A stretch of 64,000 nucleotides of DNA from assembly GCA_007922225.1 (NCBI GenBank), contig ML679959.1:26030216-26094215 (forward strand), written 5' to 3'. Position 1 is the first letter of the stretch, and each line of letters opens with the position of its first letter. The stretch is from Emydura subglobosa (taxonomy: Eukaryota; Chordata; Testudines; Chelidae). Both the position numbers and the translations under genes were made by a program. Positions 43,440 through 56,665 of this stretch are shown one piece after another. The notes under the pieces are model-generated. The model had not been told where the DNA came from. It ran no database searches and saw only the letters and a list, made by a program, of their open reading frames with translations.

Positions 43440-46400
43440 TTAACTTTTTGCTTCCCCTGTTTGGTTTTTATGCTCTCTGGGTTTCTGTGTAAATGATCTA
43501 TGCATCCTCATACCCTAACCTTGTAAAATAGTCTGATATTACATAATGTAATTAAAGCAAATTTCTGAATTAAAACATTCGTACCGGCCAAAGAATGGAA
43601 ATGGTTTCAGCTGTGTGGTTCCCCACCCCCTTATTTTAAAAACGAGAGCAAGTGACAGCCTGGATCTCGCTAGCCCATTCTCAGCAAGCCAACGGCAGCA
43701 GAACAAAGGCCTCTGTAGCAATGCCATGCTCACTAAGTTCTTGCTGGACTCTGCTCCATAAGGCTTCCTCCAAATGAGTTGAAAGCTTTGGAGGATGACC
43801 TGGTCTTCCTTCAGATTTCCCCCTCCACACAACGAGTGTCCCTGTTCATTCAACCAGTGGTTATTCATTTCCCCGGGCAGCAATGCATATACTGTAGCAC
43901 ATGTGGAAAATGGGGCTTGTACTGAATGTACTAGGACTTTACATGGTCTGCACTGCTCACAGACGAGTGGCTTCAACTATGATCACTAAAGATACCTCTT
44001 CCTTGAGTTTACTAGAGATTGAATTGCTGTATTGGGAGCTTTGTTTGGGCTGTAGTGGCTAACATCATGAGTGCTACTGGGCACCCAGCTTTAATGGTAT
44101 ATGGTGGTGTGTAAGAGTCTCCTTAGGCTTTTCTCCCAGATGGGAAGAGATCCTGGCCATACCCTGTTATTTCCACTGGGTGACTTACACACAGGCCTCA
44201 GTTTCTTATTTCTTGCAAGGGGGACCCTGCCTTATGTGGGCCTTTTTTAGTCTCTTCTGATGGGGATCAAAAGGAAGTTACATGTCCCAGCACACCCAAG
44301 AATAACTCCCTGGAGCCAACTCAAAGGGAAAGAGGCCAACATACCTTCTTACTTCAGGGTTGTCTTCATAGTCTTTCTGGCTGGGCAGCTGAGTGGGGCT
44401 CACTCTGTCAGGCTCCCCCTGGGAGTTGGCTGCACTGTCTGTAGAGTCAGGGGGAGATCTGGCTGGGAGCTCCTCTTGAGCTTTCAGGAGTCACTTCCTC
44501 AATTTCCTGCTCAGAGTGATCTCTCAGCTGACTGCAGTTTCCTCCCTTTTAAAGGCCTCCTTCCTATCATACATGATTGACAGAACTAGCCCCACATACC
44601 AACCAATCTGGGGCCTTCCTCAGTGTGGGGCTATATACCCCACCACTGGGTGCTTCAGCTGCAAAGGGCTTTAACAAACAACTAAACACTCGCTGCTCCT
44701 GTTACATTTTTCATAAGATGTGGCTTATAATTAGCACCCTTCATTCCCTGAGTAAACGTAAAACTTGTACAGCCCGGGCCTTCAGTTTCTGCTCTCAAAC
44801 AGCACTGCCAGTTTTATGCTAGTTGACACTGATGAACTTAATGAGGATTGTGAGGTCAAACTGTCCTGTGAACGGGGACTAATTCAAATGAAAATGCTAG
44901 GGAAAGTAATGCATCATTTCAGCTCCTGGATCCACCCACTGCCGATGGTGCTTTAAAAGGTTGCTTTTACTTTTGTATTTGACTGAACTGCTGCGAGCAT
45001 GTTGATTGTGGAGAAAAAAGTGCATCAGTCCCCCTCAGCAGCTGCCTCCTCCTCATGTGTGAGCCCACTGGACATACAGGGCAGAGCATTGCCAGCAGCA
45101 TGCCCCAGCGAGGTCATTCCCGGCTGAAGGCATCAAATGGCGCGCCATGGTTTGACACACTAGTATGTTAAAGCACACTGTGGCATTTCCAAGGGGCAGC
45201 AGCAGGGGCCGCATGGCCAGCAAGTGACTGACTGTAGAGTCACACCTTGGCTTGCTGTATGCTAAATTACCGTGTTAACAAGCCCCAAGACTCATGCAAT
45301 GGGGGACTGGGCAAAGGGGAGGTGGGGATAGGGGCGTGGTTGGGGGTGGGAATCATTCTTGGGAAGCAGTCTGCAGATGTCATGTCTCTAACCAACGTAA
45401 TGTAAACTCTGCCAAGCAGGCTCAAGGCCGCTGCAGGGGCAGAATTCAGGCACATGTGCCAAGCCAGGAGCGTTCGGTACGTGGCATATACAGTACCTAG
45501 TTTATAGCACAGCCTCCCCTTTTCAAACGGAAACTAATCTACACCTGCCAGGTAAGATTACAGCACACTGCTGCTTACACCTGTCCCTGGTAGGAGCTTC
45601 AGCCCATTTCACTGGTTACATGGCGCTACAGTCTGATGTTTACAGCTGGGCGTTTAGACAATTAGCCAGTGACACAAACTGCACAGGGAGCGTTTCTGTC
45701 GGATGAATAAAATAGGCGTGCACATGAGTTTTTTTAAAAACTAAACTCATGGTTAGTTTGTGGGTACCTGTAACACCATGGGTTTTAATTTCTATGGCTT
45801 CCCATCACACTTGGGAGCCTAAGCTTGCTCCTCTTGACACAGTCTTCATGTGTGCTGACCTCCTTGGAGAATTGCACCTTTTCCAACCCGTTGCTATGCT
45901 CGCAGTTGTTAAATAGAGTCCCACTGGAGTCAGGCGCTAGCATGCTCGTGAATGTGGGCTGTCCCTGCGGTCTAGGGCTAGGCGTCCGTGACGCCCAGGC
46001 TGTGAAGTCAGGAAACGCAGCAAGACAAGGGGGCGGGGGGGAAGGCCTGACGTGTCGACTTCCTGTGTAAGCGAGGTGAATGGCGGGGTGTGAAACAGAG
46101 CTGGAGTAGACCAGGCTCCAGCAGCACAGCCCCCCCTGCTCCTGCACTGCCGTTCATACGCCGGACTGCGCGGTGCAGCGCGCACCTAGGCGCACCTTGC
46201 CCAGGCTGTCTGCCAAAGCGTCAGCTGACCCCTCTTCGCCCAGGCACTGCTCTGTCGCGTCCCTGGGGCAGTGACTGCACCACCTCCCTGCTCCGGGCCT
46301 GGTGCCGCAGTCACACAATGCACACACCCTGCTGCGCGTGGCCTAGTTTCTAGGCAGTGAACGCTGCGTCGTTGGCAGCCCTGGCGCCAAGCCGCGAGCA

Positions 46401-47514
46401 CAAGGCTGCTCATCCTCTCCCCCTGCCCATCTCCCGCCTACCTAGCACGCCGGGACGGGGAAGGGTGCGAGCCCCAGCCCTGACACCCCTGCTTTAGCTA
46501 CCAACAGGCAGGGGTGGTACCAGGTCCCCGCGTGCCACCCTGCCAGCGTGCTTCACGCTCAGCCGCGTGCGAGGGGCAGCGATCCACCTCCCTCGCCACC
46601 GACGGCCGCGGTGGTGCTTCAGCTCGTCCTGCAACGCTGCCTCGCGCCGTTCGGTCCGTTCTAGGTACCGGGAAGGTCCCTCGGCCTCGCTGGTGCTGAG
46701 TCCTTGGCCAGCTTTGCCCGGAAGCTGGATCCTTTCAGCACAGGCGCAAGGCACGCTCTTCAGCCGGGGAAAGCACAGCTGTTGGCACCCGCCTGCCACG
46801 GCCAGGCGTGAGGGAGAGCTGTTGTGGTCCCCAGCCTGGCCTAGCCCATTACCACCCAGGAGCCCCCCCTTCCAGAGCTCAGCCTGCAACGTGGGTCACA
46901 ACTTTCACGGCCAGCGTGGCACAGGTATACCAAGGGCAGCGGGGAGTTTGCTGCAGCGCCATCCTGCTGGCCCTGCCCGCTCGCGTGTTCGATCGCACAC
47001 CCCAGGCTGCTGCTGCCTTCACTAGGCACTTAAGGTGACCATTAACCCAGGCTCCTGGCTGTGCGGGAAGACCTGCTGGTGTTTGTGCTGTGTGTGTCAC
47101 TGCTGCCCTCGTGTGGAAAACAGCTCACAACAGCGCTGGCTTTCCTGGCCCTCTGTACAACCCCCTGCGAGGGTAAACACGTGTCACCGCTTCTGATGTA
47201 AACCGGGCCCGCCAGCCCCATTGATCCTCCTGGAGCCGCTTACGGCAAGGTGTTGGGGTTTGTTAAAACAAAGCTTTTTAAATGACCGATTAAAAAAAAA
47301 AAAGGTGTCCAGCCAAACGCCGCCGCTCAGCCCTCACCCAAGATAAGAGCGTGGCCAGCGTGCCTTCGGTCAGCTCACAAGTGGGGAAGCACCTAGGAGT
47401 CAATGGCCCTTTCCCAGGCCCTGCAAACCGAGGCGCTGTTCGCGTGAGCATCACGCTGGATCTGAAGTGTGGGGAGCAGCGAGCCTCTCCCAGGCTCAGG
47501 CCCCGCAGCAGAAA

Positions 47515-47529
47515 GAGAGAGAGAGAGAG

Positions 47530-47570
<41 letters not shown>
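47515..47570. repeat. Compound microsatellite (GA)n(GT)n
   Basis: About nine GA units (47515-47532) run directly into about nineteen uninterrupted GT units ending at 47570. The purity suggests length polymorphism. The frames crossing it, with runs of VCVCV or HTHTH, are artefacts. Confidence 0.97.
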
Positions 47571-47571
<1 letters not shown>

Positions 47572-50500
47572 AAACGCCAGGCTGCTGCCCGCCACCGAGA
47601 AATAAATGAGCAGGCCACAGGGTCTCTGGGGCACAGCAGGAGGTGCCCTGCCCTGGCATGATCGCCAGCAGCTGTATCTGGTCCTCCGGAAGTCGGAGTG
47701 AGGTTGGGGTGAAGCCACGAGGCAAGCACATCCCTAAGCCATCAGGGGCTGAGAACAGGGCAGCAGCGGTAACTGTAGCCAGACAGTTTCAACAGACGGG
47801 ATGGTTCAGATCCTCAAAAGGTATCAAGGTGCCTTGAAACCAAAGGGAGTTGGGCACCTGAATACCCCTGAGGCTCTGGGCCTCACCTGTTCAGGTGCTT
47901 TCACTAGGTCTCTAACCTCAATACCTTTGCCTGCCAGCGTCACCCCTCAAGATCTTAGCTGATCGGGGCCCGGGTACAAACGCGCCAGGCACTGTCAGAC
48001 CCTGAGGGTGGAACGCCGGCCCACATCCAAGCAGATTATCTGGATTTGTCCCCCTCCCTCTCACCTCCAGCAGGATCTGCTGTTGCAGATGTGACTCACC
48101 TGGGCCTGCATCCAAGACCTGTGGCAGCCGGGCGGGCGCTCTGGGGTTGGAACAGCTGCGGGGTTCTAGAGAAGCTGGGTGCAAAGAAAATAAAGCATTT
48201 TAAGCATGCGGCACTGAGCATGTACTCTGCCGTTCATCAGATTTATTGCTGTCAGGATGATCCACTGGAGTCTCTCCGCTGATTTCCGTGGGCTTTGGAT
48301 CAGCCTCTAACATCCAGCACATTCAGCATCAAGGTTTCTCCCAGCTTGATGAGCAAGAAGGTGGAAAAGGGATGGCTAGTTTGCCCAGAGTCAGTATATT
48401 TAGACTTGTGCCATCCCTCCAGGGGTCTCTTGTTCTTTACAAAGGTTAACTGTCTAAGCCTCCCAACCTGCTCCCAGGCCTGGGCCCATTTTCCAGCAAG
48501 CGAAATAGACCCCCTGGTAGGTCCGTGGCAGTAACTGGAAGAGAGCCAAGATGCTGGCACCCAGTCCTGTGCTTCTTCCCCCCCGCCAGACCAGTCTTGT
48601 TCCGTCTGGGCTGGTTACTCCTTTCCCAGCTTTGGTTCTCCGGTCGCTGGACCAGCTGCCGGGATTTCCTCTCTGGAGACTGGAAGAATAAGGAGAGTCA
48701 ACGGTACCACATCCTGCGTCCAGCCCACCTGAAGTCCGGTAAGAACACATCTGACATGGGTGGCGAGAGACACCGGCTGGTTCTTTATCAGGGACGGCGA
48801 GTGAGACCCTCCCATAACTGATCTGAGAGAGCCAGATGGAGCGTAGAACGTCCCGTAGCGCAGGACAGTCTAGTGCTGGCTGGCCTGTCCCTTCAGGCCA
48901 TTTGCCAGCATTGCTCTGTTCCCCATCAGCGTCACACCCGGATTTTCATCTCGCTGTCCGGCTGCATCTCCGAAGCACCTGGCACCGCAGCGTCTATTTG
49001 TACGCCGGTCAGCACCTGGGACGACCCGCACCTTGAGCAAAGCACGCTGCTGTCTGCCTCCCCTTCAGCACCCAAACTGTCCGGGGGGGACCCTGACTTC
49101 ACGGGCAGTCTGTGCTGCTTACAGACCCCAGGGCCTGTAAGAAGAACTGTGCAGAGTTGGACTGCTGTGCTGTGGGAACTCCCTCAGCCGTTAGTCTCTG
49201 GAGCACTGGATTCAAACGCTGGCTGAGGACAGGCGGAAGGGTTGGGGATGGACTTTCCCGGGGTGGTCACCATCACCCAGCCCCAGCCAACCCAGCAGAG
49301 CTGACCACGCCTGGCAAGCTCCCAGCACCAAGCCGAGTTCGTTAGTAGCATCACGTGGACACAGGACTAGAACAGCAGGCCCGGCTTCAGATCAGGACTG
49401 AGGCGTAGAACTGCAGCCCTTCCCCTTCTCTTCCCGGGCACGGGTCAGGATTGAGGGGCTTCAGCAGAGCCGCGTGTGTGTCATCGGCTGTGAGCAAAGG
49501 GCTGATGGGGACGCAGAGCCAGCCCACACACCAGTCACCCACAGCGGGAAATCTTGGCCCTCCAGATGTCAGCGGAAGCTGTGCCGGGAGCCAGGATTTC
49601 ATCCAGAGTCTTTAGATCTCGCTGAGCCCTGCTGGCAGGAGACGTGGAGGATGACACGTGGCGGCGGTGGACATTTCTTTGTGGCTGCAGCGAAGAGGAG
49701 GAAAGCCCTTGCTTCATTGCCTGGCTTCACGGCAGCATTAGGAAGAGGTCCCCAGGCAGTGAGAACACCGCTCGGGCAGCACGGCAGAGACACGGCTGGG
49801 GAGAGCTTTGAAGAGCCTTGGGTGGAAGACCCTAGACACAGCGGGTGCAACTGACGCAGGTATTTGGACACCTAACGCCCAGTGGTTTGTGACTCCCCCC
49901 CACAAGTCCTTACCCGGGTGACGCAGGAGAAGCAAGAACCATTTTCTACCACCGGGCGCCCGAGCGACTTGGCTGCTGCATTTCCTGCACGAGCCACGTG
50001 AGGCCGATTCGCCAGGGCCAAGCGTTTCCTCTCAACCCCCATGGGTGTGTGTGTGGGTGTGTGTGGGAGGGGGCCCGTGTGACAACTTTGTACTGGGCCT
50101 GAAAAAATTGTGCTTGGGCCCTGGGGAGAGGAAACCTCTCCCCGGGATGGATCAGTGGGCCCAGGGGAACCCGATGCAGAGAGCAGGGCAGCTGTGGGTT
50201 AGGGGACGGGACGCCCCCCCCACTCTTCGGCTGCTTTTGTTGCCGGGAGTCACCCCAGACAGACACGTGCGGCGGGTGGTGTCTGTGTTTCTCCCTGTGC
50301 GTGGCCAGGTCACGCACCTGCATGCACCAGCCCTGGGGAGCGCAGGGGAGGGACGCGCGGACAGATGCGGAGGGCTGAGAACACCAAGAGCCCCTGCGTT
50401 TGGTGGAGCAAAGGAGCTTCAGGCTCCAGCCCCAGCTCACACGTCCAGGCGGCGCCTCTAGTGGACACAAGGGGGGCTGAGGGGAAGGAAGCTAAACGCT

Positions 50501-52627
50501 GGGGGCTTCCCAGCCAGACCTAGGGACCGTGCTCTGGGCACCAGATCTTGCTGGGGTGACCCCGGCCAAGGGGCAGCAGCCATGAGAAGGAGGCTAGCAC
50601 TGCAGGCTCGGGTCTGAAGGCTTCCCTTCCCGGCCCTGATCCGGAGAAGCTGGCTAAGATGTGGGTCGCAGCCTCTCACACCTGCACTCTGGCCACCCCT
50701 CCATCCCCCTGGGACTTGTCCGGCCCCCGGTGGCCGTTTCCCCTGGCCAGCAAACGTCACTCCCCAGTTTCCTTAGAAAACAGGGGCTTACTTGGAGATG
50801 CTGGGAGCAGGCGTCTCCCTGCACTGGCTGGTACAGCCGGCACGCGGATCGGCGCAGGCCAGGGCCCAGCGTGCCCAGGAACTGTGTGTGTGGACGGGGG
50901 TGAGGCTCCGCCCTGGCTCAGCAGCTGCGTCAAAGAATCCCAGCTGACGGTAAATTACTTGCCCTCTAATTGCTCCCCTGCAGGACGCCTGGCCCCGATA
51001 TTTCTGCTTTTCCCTTCCGGCCGGCCAGCTGCTGGGAGTCCTCTTGTCTGCAGAAGCCCAATGTGGGGCTGGCTGACCCGCTGGGACACGCCTGGAGGAC
51101 AATCCTGCACGGCCGCCGGCTGGTGGAGGGCTAGGAAGGGAGGGGGGCTTGGGGCGGTTCCTGGCAGCGACTGTCATCGGGGTGAACGTCTCACTCAGAG
51201 CAGCAGGAAGAAAAAAAACAAGCAGGAAGAGGTACCACTTGTGGGGAATTTAGCCGAGACGCTATGGGCTGAGCGACGATGAAGATTAAGCCACCCTCTG
51301 ATTGGGGTCGAGTCACAAGGCCTGGGGCTGTGTAAAACTCATCCTCCGTGTCCTACAGTCCCCTGGACAACATAAAGAGGCAAACAGATAGATCCACCCC
51401 GACAGCCCCCCTCCGTCCGTCCTTCCATGCGCGGCTAGCACGCCCCTCCCGCTGCGTCTCACAGCGCGGCCGCGTTCCTGGCTGGACCGTCTATCCCTGA
51501 CTGCTGGGAAAGTTGTGAGCTCATTCAACATGGTGAAAAGCAAAAGCCACACTCCTCCTGGCCCGGTGCCCTGGGTCTGTTCTGTCTGCTAACACTCAGC
51601 CGGTTAAATTGAGCCCTCTTAATGAAGTTAATGATCTGACTCAGGAAGGTTCCTGGCAAACAAAAGGTGCCAGGTGGCCTGCGGGCATGGTACATTCATT
51701 GCCTGCTTTGCAACTCTTGCCTTGCCTCCAGTTGCTCACGTGGCGCTGACCCAGAGCGGAGGCCACAGCTGGGGTGAAACCCAGCCCTGGGAAGATGCCT
51801 CCCCCCCATGCACGCAGACTAGCAGCTTAGCTGGGCCGGTAGCAGGTTGCGCCTGCTGCCTCTGTTTCCCCTCTGGCTGGACAGAGGATTTGGGGCTCCC
51901 CGATCCAGGGCAGAACGAGAGCCCAACAAAAACCAAGCTGCCCATCAGCGCTCCCCAGGGCTCCCCCCGTTGGTGCAGCCATCGCCTCTCCAGACGGCAT
52001 TGTAAGAGGGGCCTCTGCCTTCTCTCTGCACCGGGGACCACAACCCTGGGGGCTCTGCAGCTTGAACAGCAGCCCTGCCCTGCGCCCGAGCCTGCCCTGC
52101 TCCACCAGGCCACGTCCTACGTTGCCTGCTGCTGACTGTCTCCCCAGGACACAAACTCCTTCCCCAGGACCTCTCGGCGCTGGCCTCTGCTCGCTCCTGC
52201 CCCGCCACGCCCCTGTTCCTGCAAATCCTGCCGCTCTTACATCCCCAGCAGCCTGGCTCCCCGTCACCGGCTTTGCCACGGATCCAGGGAGCTGGTGGGG
52301 GAGAGGAACTTGATCCCCAGCTCCCCCTGGGACCACCCGATCTGGGGTGAGGCAAAGCCCTTGCAGCGATTGGAGTGGGGGGGAAAGGGGACGTGTCGTT
52401 CATACTCGCCGGGTGGCCGGAAATCATGCAGGGCCAGGAATCGGGTCAGGAGGCCTCTGAATTGCTCAGGCCTGGAGAGCAAGAGTCAACGGGACGCAGG
52501 CTTCTAAGTGATGTAGGAGCACAGGTTCCCCGGCGTCTACAGAGCCGTTGCCAGTAGCAAAGTTAGACTGCATCTCTGGGCAGCATGATCCTTGCTTCAC
52601 AGGCTAGGATCAGCCTCCTGCCCCCCA

Positions 52628-52680
52628 CGCCTCGGACCTGGTCCGATAAAAGATATCCCCTCGCCCAGGGTGTCTCCAAC
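52628..52680 (+). repeat. Interspersed repeat fragment, second copy
   Basis: CCTGGTCCGATAAAAGATAT, then CCCCTCGCCCAGGGTGTCTC, is a diverged match to the same repeat end as at 1725-1812. Confidence 0.4.
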
Positions 52681-54334
52681 ACCCCCCCCCCAGGCAGGCC
52701 TGGAAGCAGCTTGGCCCAGGCGGGAAGGCACCACTGATTAGAACGGGAAGTGGTGCCTCGATACCCTTGAAGATCTGGGCCCCGGAGCTGGCCATGCCCA
52801 CGTGGAAATACGGCCTTGGCTGTAACGCTGCCAGCCGAGGGCACGGGGGGGATGAACGCACCCGCTGAACAACGCTGCATCTCTCAGTGGGTGAACTCCT
52901 GGAACGGGGCCGTTATTAACCTCCTGCTCGCCCTGTAACACTCACCTCCCCCGCTGTCACTGCTGCAGGCTGTATTACACGTGGCTGACTTCTGAATGCT
53001 CAGTAGCTCTGCAGAACAGGCTAGTTTGGGACCGCACCGGGGCAGATTCCGCTCTCGTTTGCACTGGAGTTATTCCAAAGCAGCTGCAGGGACATTTCTC
53101 GGCCCCGTCACTGCTGACGTTCAAATACCAAAAACCTTTCCTGGAAAATTTAGGAGTGGGGGAAATTAAAAAAAAATCCCCATGAAAAACCATTCAGGTT
53201 TCCCTGTGCGCTCTGCGTGGTAACGCTCCCAGGGCAGGATGGTGAGCACACCGAGCACATCGAGGCCTGGAGCGTGGGTTGGGCTCCAAGCTGCCGCAGG
53301 AGTAGACGTAACAAGTACCGAAGGTTGGCGAGTTACCTGTTTGTTTCCTGCGCTGTTTCCCACTGTGCTTTGAAATACGCAGGAGACGTCAGCGCAAGGA
53401 GAGGTTATTTCCAGAGCTGCAAAGGGAGAAGATCCTGGCACCAAAAACGAGACGATCGGCTGGTGGGATAAAGAGGGAGGGTTGTATTAGCAGCACCCAG
53501 GAAGCAGAGGTGGGAGGTTAATAGAGGGACGCCTGCCACGGAGCCTAAGGGGGTCTAAGCCAGATGCCCAAACCCCATTGTTACACGCCTTGTTCTACGG
53601 GCGTCTTGCTGTAGTTAGAGTTAAGGGGGGGGGAGTGTGAAACCATGCAGGGAGCAGAATCCCCAGGTGGCAAACTCCAGTGATGAGTTATTGTAACACG
53701 AGCTCCTGCTCCCCTAGCCCACAGCTCCAGCCATGGTGGTGTGTCTGGCGGAGCCAGCGGCTGGTATGTCCCAGCAGGAGGCCTGGGTGGCTAGGGAAGG
53801 GTAGGGGTACGCCGCATGGGATGCACAAGAGACTGGGAACTTTCCAACGCCCGCTGAAGTGCTATCGCCTTTTTAAAACTCTGGACAAATTGGCGTCACA
53901 TCAGCAAGGGAAGTCACAGATCCAGGACTAAGGAGCAACAGGAACGGGTGTAACAATCCCTGCCGGGCCGATGGGCACCCTGCAAGAGCTGCTCGTAACT
54001 CCCAGACCGTAAGAGCCACAGGCTACGGGCCCGAAAACCCCGGCTTTGTGCCCATATTCACCGGATCTGCTTCCCTGCCCTAATCTGTCAAACTGGAAGC
54101 TCCCTGTTTTATTTTGCATTCACCTTTAGTCGGTTTAAGACGTTGTTGTTTTTTTAGTGATTTACTCTTTGTAAATTTGCAGTTAGATGCAATGGCCAGA
54201 ATATGGTAATAGGGGTGTGTGCACAACACTGCCCTCTGCTGGATGGAGCCCAGAACTCCCAACTATGTGTCCTAAACCCCATACTGCAAATAACTAACAA
54301 CAACAATACCCCCTAACCCTTATCTAGTGCGTCC

Positions 54335-54475
54335 CCTCAGTACAACTCAAAGTGCTTCACAAAGGAGGGCACTAGCATTATTCCCATTTCACAGATGGGG
54401 AAACTGAGGCACGGGGAGGTGCAGTGACTTGCCTGAAGCCACCCAGCAGCAGAGCCCAGGTCTCGTGAGGCCCAG
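54335..54475 (-). repeat. MIR SINE, reverse
   Basis: TTCCCATTTCACAGATGGGG, AAACTGAGGCACGGGGAGGT, GCAGTGACTTGCCTGAAGCC and AGCAGAGCCCAGGTCTCG follow the reverse complement of the MIR core. Confidence 0.8.
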
Positions 54476-55514
54476 CGGAGTGGCTCTTCCCACCAGGAGA
54501 CACCCTCCCCCCGCCCCTTGGAGCCTTTCCACGCAGCAGCTGCTCCCGTGTGCAGCTGTGCAACCATGGGTGGCCTGTGACCCACCGTGTCTTCGTGGCC
54601 AGCCTTTCATCCTCAGCTGAGCGACTTCCCCTGCCAGGGGCACCAGGTGGCGCTGCACCACAGCAATTCTTCCACCTCCCTCCCCACCTCGGGAACCTAC
54701 CCGGAGCCGGACTTCAGAGCGGTTTTGATACCGGGCGTCCTGAAAGTCCCAGCACGGGAGGCCGGAGGATGAGCAATCCGCCTGGGAGCTGGTGAGAGCA
54801 GAGCACAGATGCCAGCAGCTGGGAGAGGGCTCAGAAGGCGTGAGCTGCTCTTCCGCTCTCTACCCAGCCCGCCCAGGATACAGAAAGCAGGGGCCTGGTT
54901 CCTTGCAGGAGAGGAGATTCTCCTTCCCCGGTGGCTCAACCAGCCAGGAAACTCAGCGGTTAAAGACAAGCGGAGCCACCTATCCAGGCGAGACAGCGAG
55001 ATCTGGTCAGAGTATTTAGAGGCAGGCAGACACCTCGGCCAGGTCGTAGATCAAACTCGTCCCTGGTGTGAACGCCGGGGCTGTGCTTGGCCCGGCCTGG
55101 ATCTGGTCCTGTTGATCTAAACAGCTCCAGGAATCTTTGGCTCCCACAAAAAAGTCAAATCAGAGGCTATGGGAGAAACCTCTGGGCTCCTCCTCCTCAC
55201 GCAGAAATCCAAGCGAAAACTAAATGGCCCGTGTGCCAGCAAGCTGCCTGGCCCTGCTGGGATTCCCAGCTGAATGCCCTCAGCTTGCTCGTCTGCTTGG
55301 AACTCTTCGGCTCCAGCTCTTTAATGCCGCTGGCCAATGTGCGTCCTTGCCCCTTAGCATGAGAAGGGCAGTGTGAATTGCGGCTGGGGTGAAAGGTCAA
55401 TAAACCCGGTGTCAGATCCTGGCTGAAATGCAACTCCTGAGTCGTCTGGACAGAAGGGGAGGGGATGCACCGAGCTGAGGGTGCTAGCTTGTCCTCTCCT
55501 GGGTCAGTAACTAG

Positions 55515-56665
55515 TTAAAAGACAGGAAACAAAAGATTGGAATAAATGGTCAGGTTTCAGAATGGAGAGAGGTAAATAGTGGTGTCCCCCAGGGGTCTGT
55601 ACTGGGACCTGTGCTGCTCAACATATTCATAAATGATCTGGAAAAAGCAATAAACAGAGAGATGGCAAAATTTGCAGATGATACAAAACTACTCAGATAG
55701 TTCAGTCCAAAGCAGACAGCGAATTGTTACAAAGGGATCTCACAAACCTGGGAGACTGGGCAACAAAACGGCAGATGAAATTCAATGTTGATAAATGCAA
55801 AGTGATGCACGTTGGAAAACATAATCCCAACTATCCATAAAAAATGATGGGGTCTATATTAGCTGTTACCACTCAAGGAAGAGATCTTGGAGTCATTGTG
55901 GATAGTTCTCTGAAAAGAGCCACTAAATGTGCAGCGGCAGTCAAAAAAGCTAACCCAATGTTGGGCATCATTAGGAAAGGGACAGATAGGACAGAAGATA
56001 TCATATTGCCTCTTTAAAAATCCATGGTACACCCACATCTTGGATACTGCAGGCAGATCTGGCTGCCCCCATCTCAAAAAAGATACATTGGAATTGGAAA
56101 AGGTACAGAAAAGGGCAACAGAAATGATCAGGGGTATGGAGCAGCTTCCATATGCGGAGAGATTAATAAAACTGGGACTTTTCAGTTTGGAAAAGAGAAA
56201 ACTGAGGGGGGATAGAATAGAGGTCTATAAAATCATGACTGGTGTGGAGAAAGTAAATAAGGAAGTGTTATTTACTCCGTCTCATAACACAAGAATTAGG
56301 GGGTCACCAAATGAAATTAATAGGCAGCAGGTTTAAAGGAAGTATTTCTCCACACAACACACAGTCAACCTGTGGAACTCCTTGCCAGAGGATGTTGTGA
56401 AGGCCAAGACTATAATGGGGTTAAAAAAAGAACTAGATACGTTCATGGAGGATAGGTCCATCAGTGGCTATTAGCCAGGATGGGCAGGGATTGCTGTTTG
56501 CCAGAGGCTGGGAATAGCTGATGGGATGGATCACTCGATGATAGCCTGTTCTGTTCATTCCCTCTGAGGCACCTGGCACTGGCCACTGCCGTCAGACAGG
56601 ATCCTGGGGCTAGATGGACCCTTGGTCTGACCCAGTCTGGCCATTCTTATGTTCTTATCTGCTGC
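55515..56665 (+). mobile_element. CR1 LINE, 5'-truncated, forward, with reverse transcriptase remnant
   Basis: The copy enters in the reverse transcriptase. Translation gives [20 protein letters not shown] and then [11 protein letters not shown], with the catalytic FADD at 55671-55682. A one-base deletion just after it shifts the frame and creates a stop. Later pieces include GDWATKRQMKFNVDKCKVMH, RDLGVIVDSSLKRATKCAAA and, at 56080-56215, LEKVQKRATEMIRGMEQLPY and AERLIKLGLFSLEKRKLRG. The 3' end has GCCAGAGGCTGGGAATAGCT, CTAGATGGACCCTTGGTCTG and the terminal CCATTCTTATGTTCTTAT repeat that defines CR1. An intact CR1 copies itself by target-primed reverse transcription; this one lacks the endonuclease and has several frame breaks. 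It appears younger than the reverse CR1 at 18.4 kb. Confidence 0.92.

Larger units (their letters stand above)
43076..43459 (+). other. PDE6D: PDE6D 3' untranslated region, approximate
   Basis: This is sequence downstream of the stop codon in the last exon. Candidate polyadenylation hexamers are AATAAA at 43292-43297, ATTAAA at 43434-43439, and further ATTAAA at 43551-43556 and 43569-43574. T-rich and GT-rich sequence follows the 43434 signal, which makes it the most plausible main site. The true end cannot be fixed without transcript data. Confidence 0.6.
43460..55514. other. Intergenic region downstream of PDE6D, proximal part
   Basis: No coding exon can be supported here. From about 45900 the DNA becomes markedly G+C- and CpG-richer than intron 1, and this generates many overlapping open frames on both strands (for example 46567-47025, 50659-51282 and 51827-52427) with low-complexity, family-less translations. 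Recognised items are the microsatellite at 47515-47570, an A run at 47290-47303, the repeat fragment at 52628-52680 and the MIR at 54335-54475. The stretch 44050-44700 looks repeat-like, with a C/T-rich interior, but I cannot name it. The expected neighbour PTMA was not found. Confidence 0.7.

Noticed and set aside
47351..47729. Frames with runs of alternating VC or HT residues
   Set aside because: These are translations of the (GT)n microsatellite at 47532-47570.
48525..48821. Possible exon ending at CCTGAAGTCCG before GTAAGA near 48739
   Set aside because: The donor-like site is isolated, no acceptor with matching phase is evident, and the translation is not recognised.
46494..52507. Many long overlapping open frames on both strands in the GC-rich intergenic DNA
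   Set aside because: They overlap on opposite strands, are rich in Pro, Arg, Ala, Gly and Ser as expected from composition alone, contain no recognisable domain, and do not join into exons with consistent splice phases.
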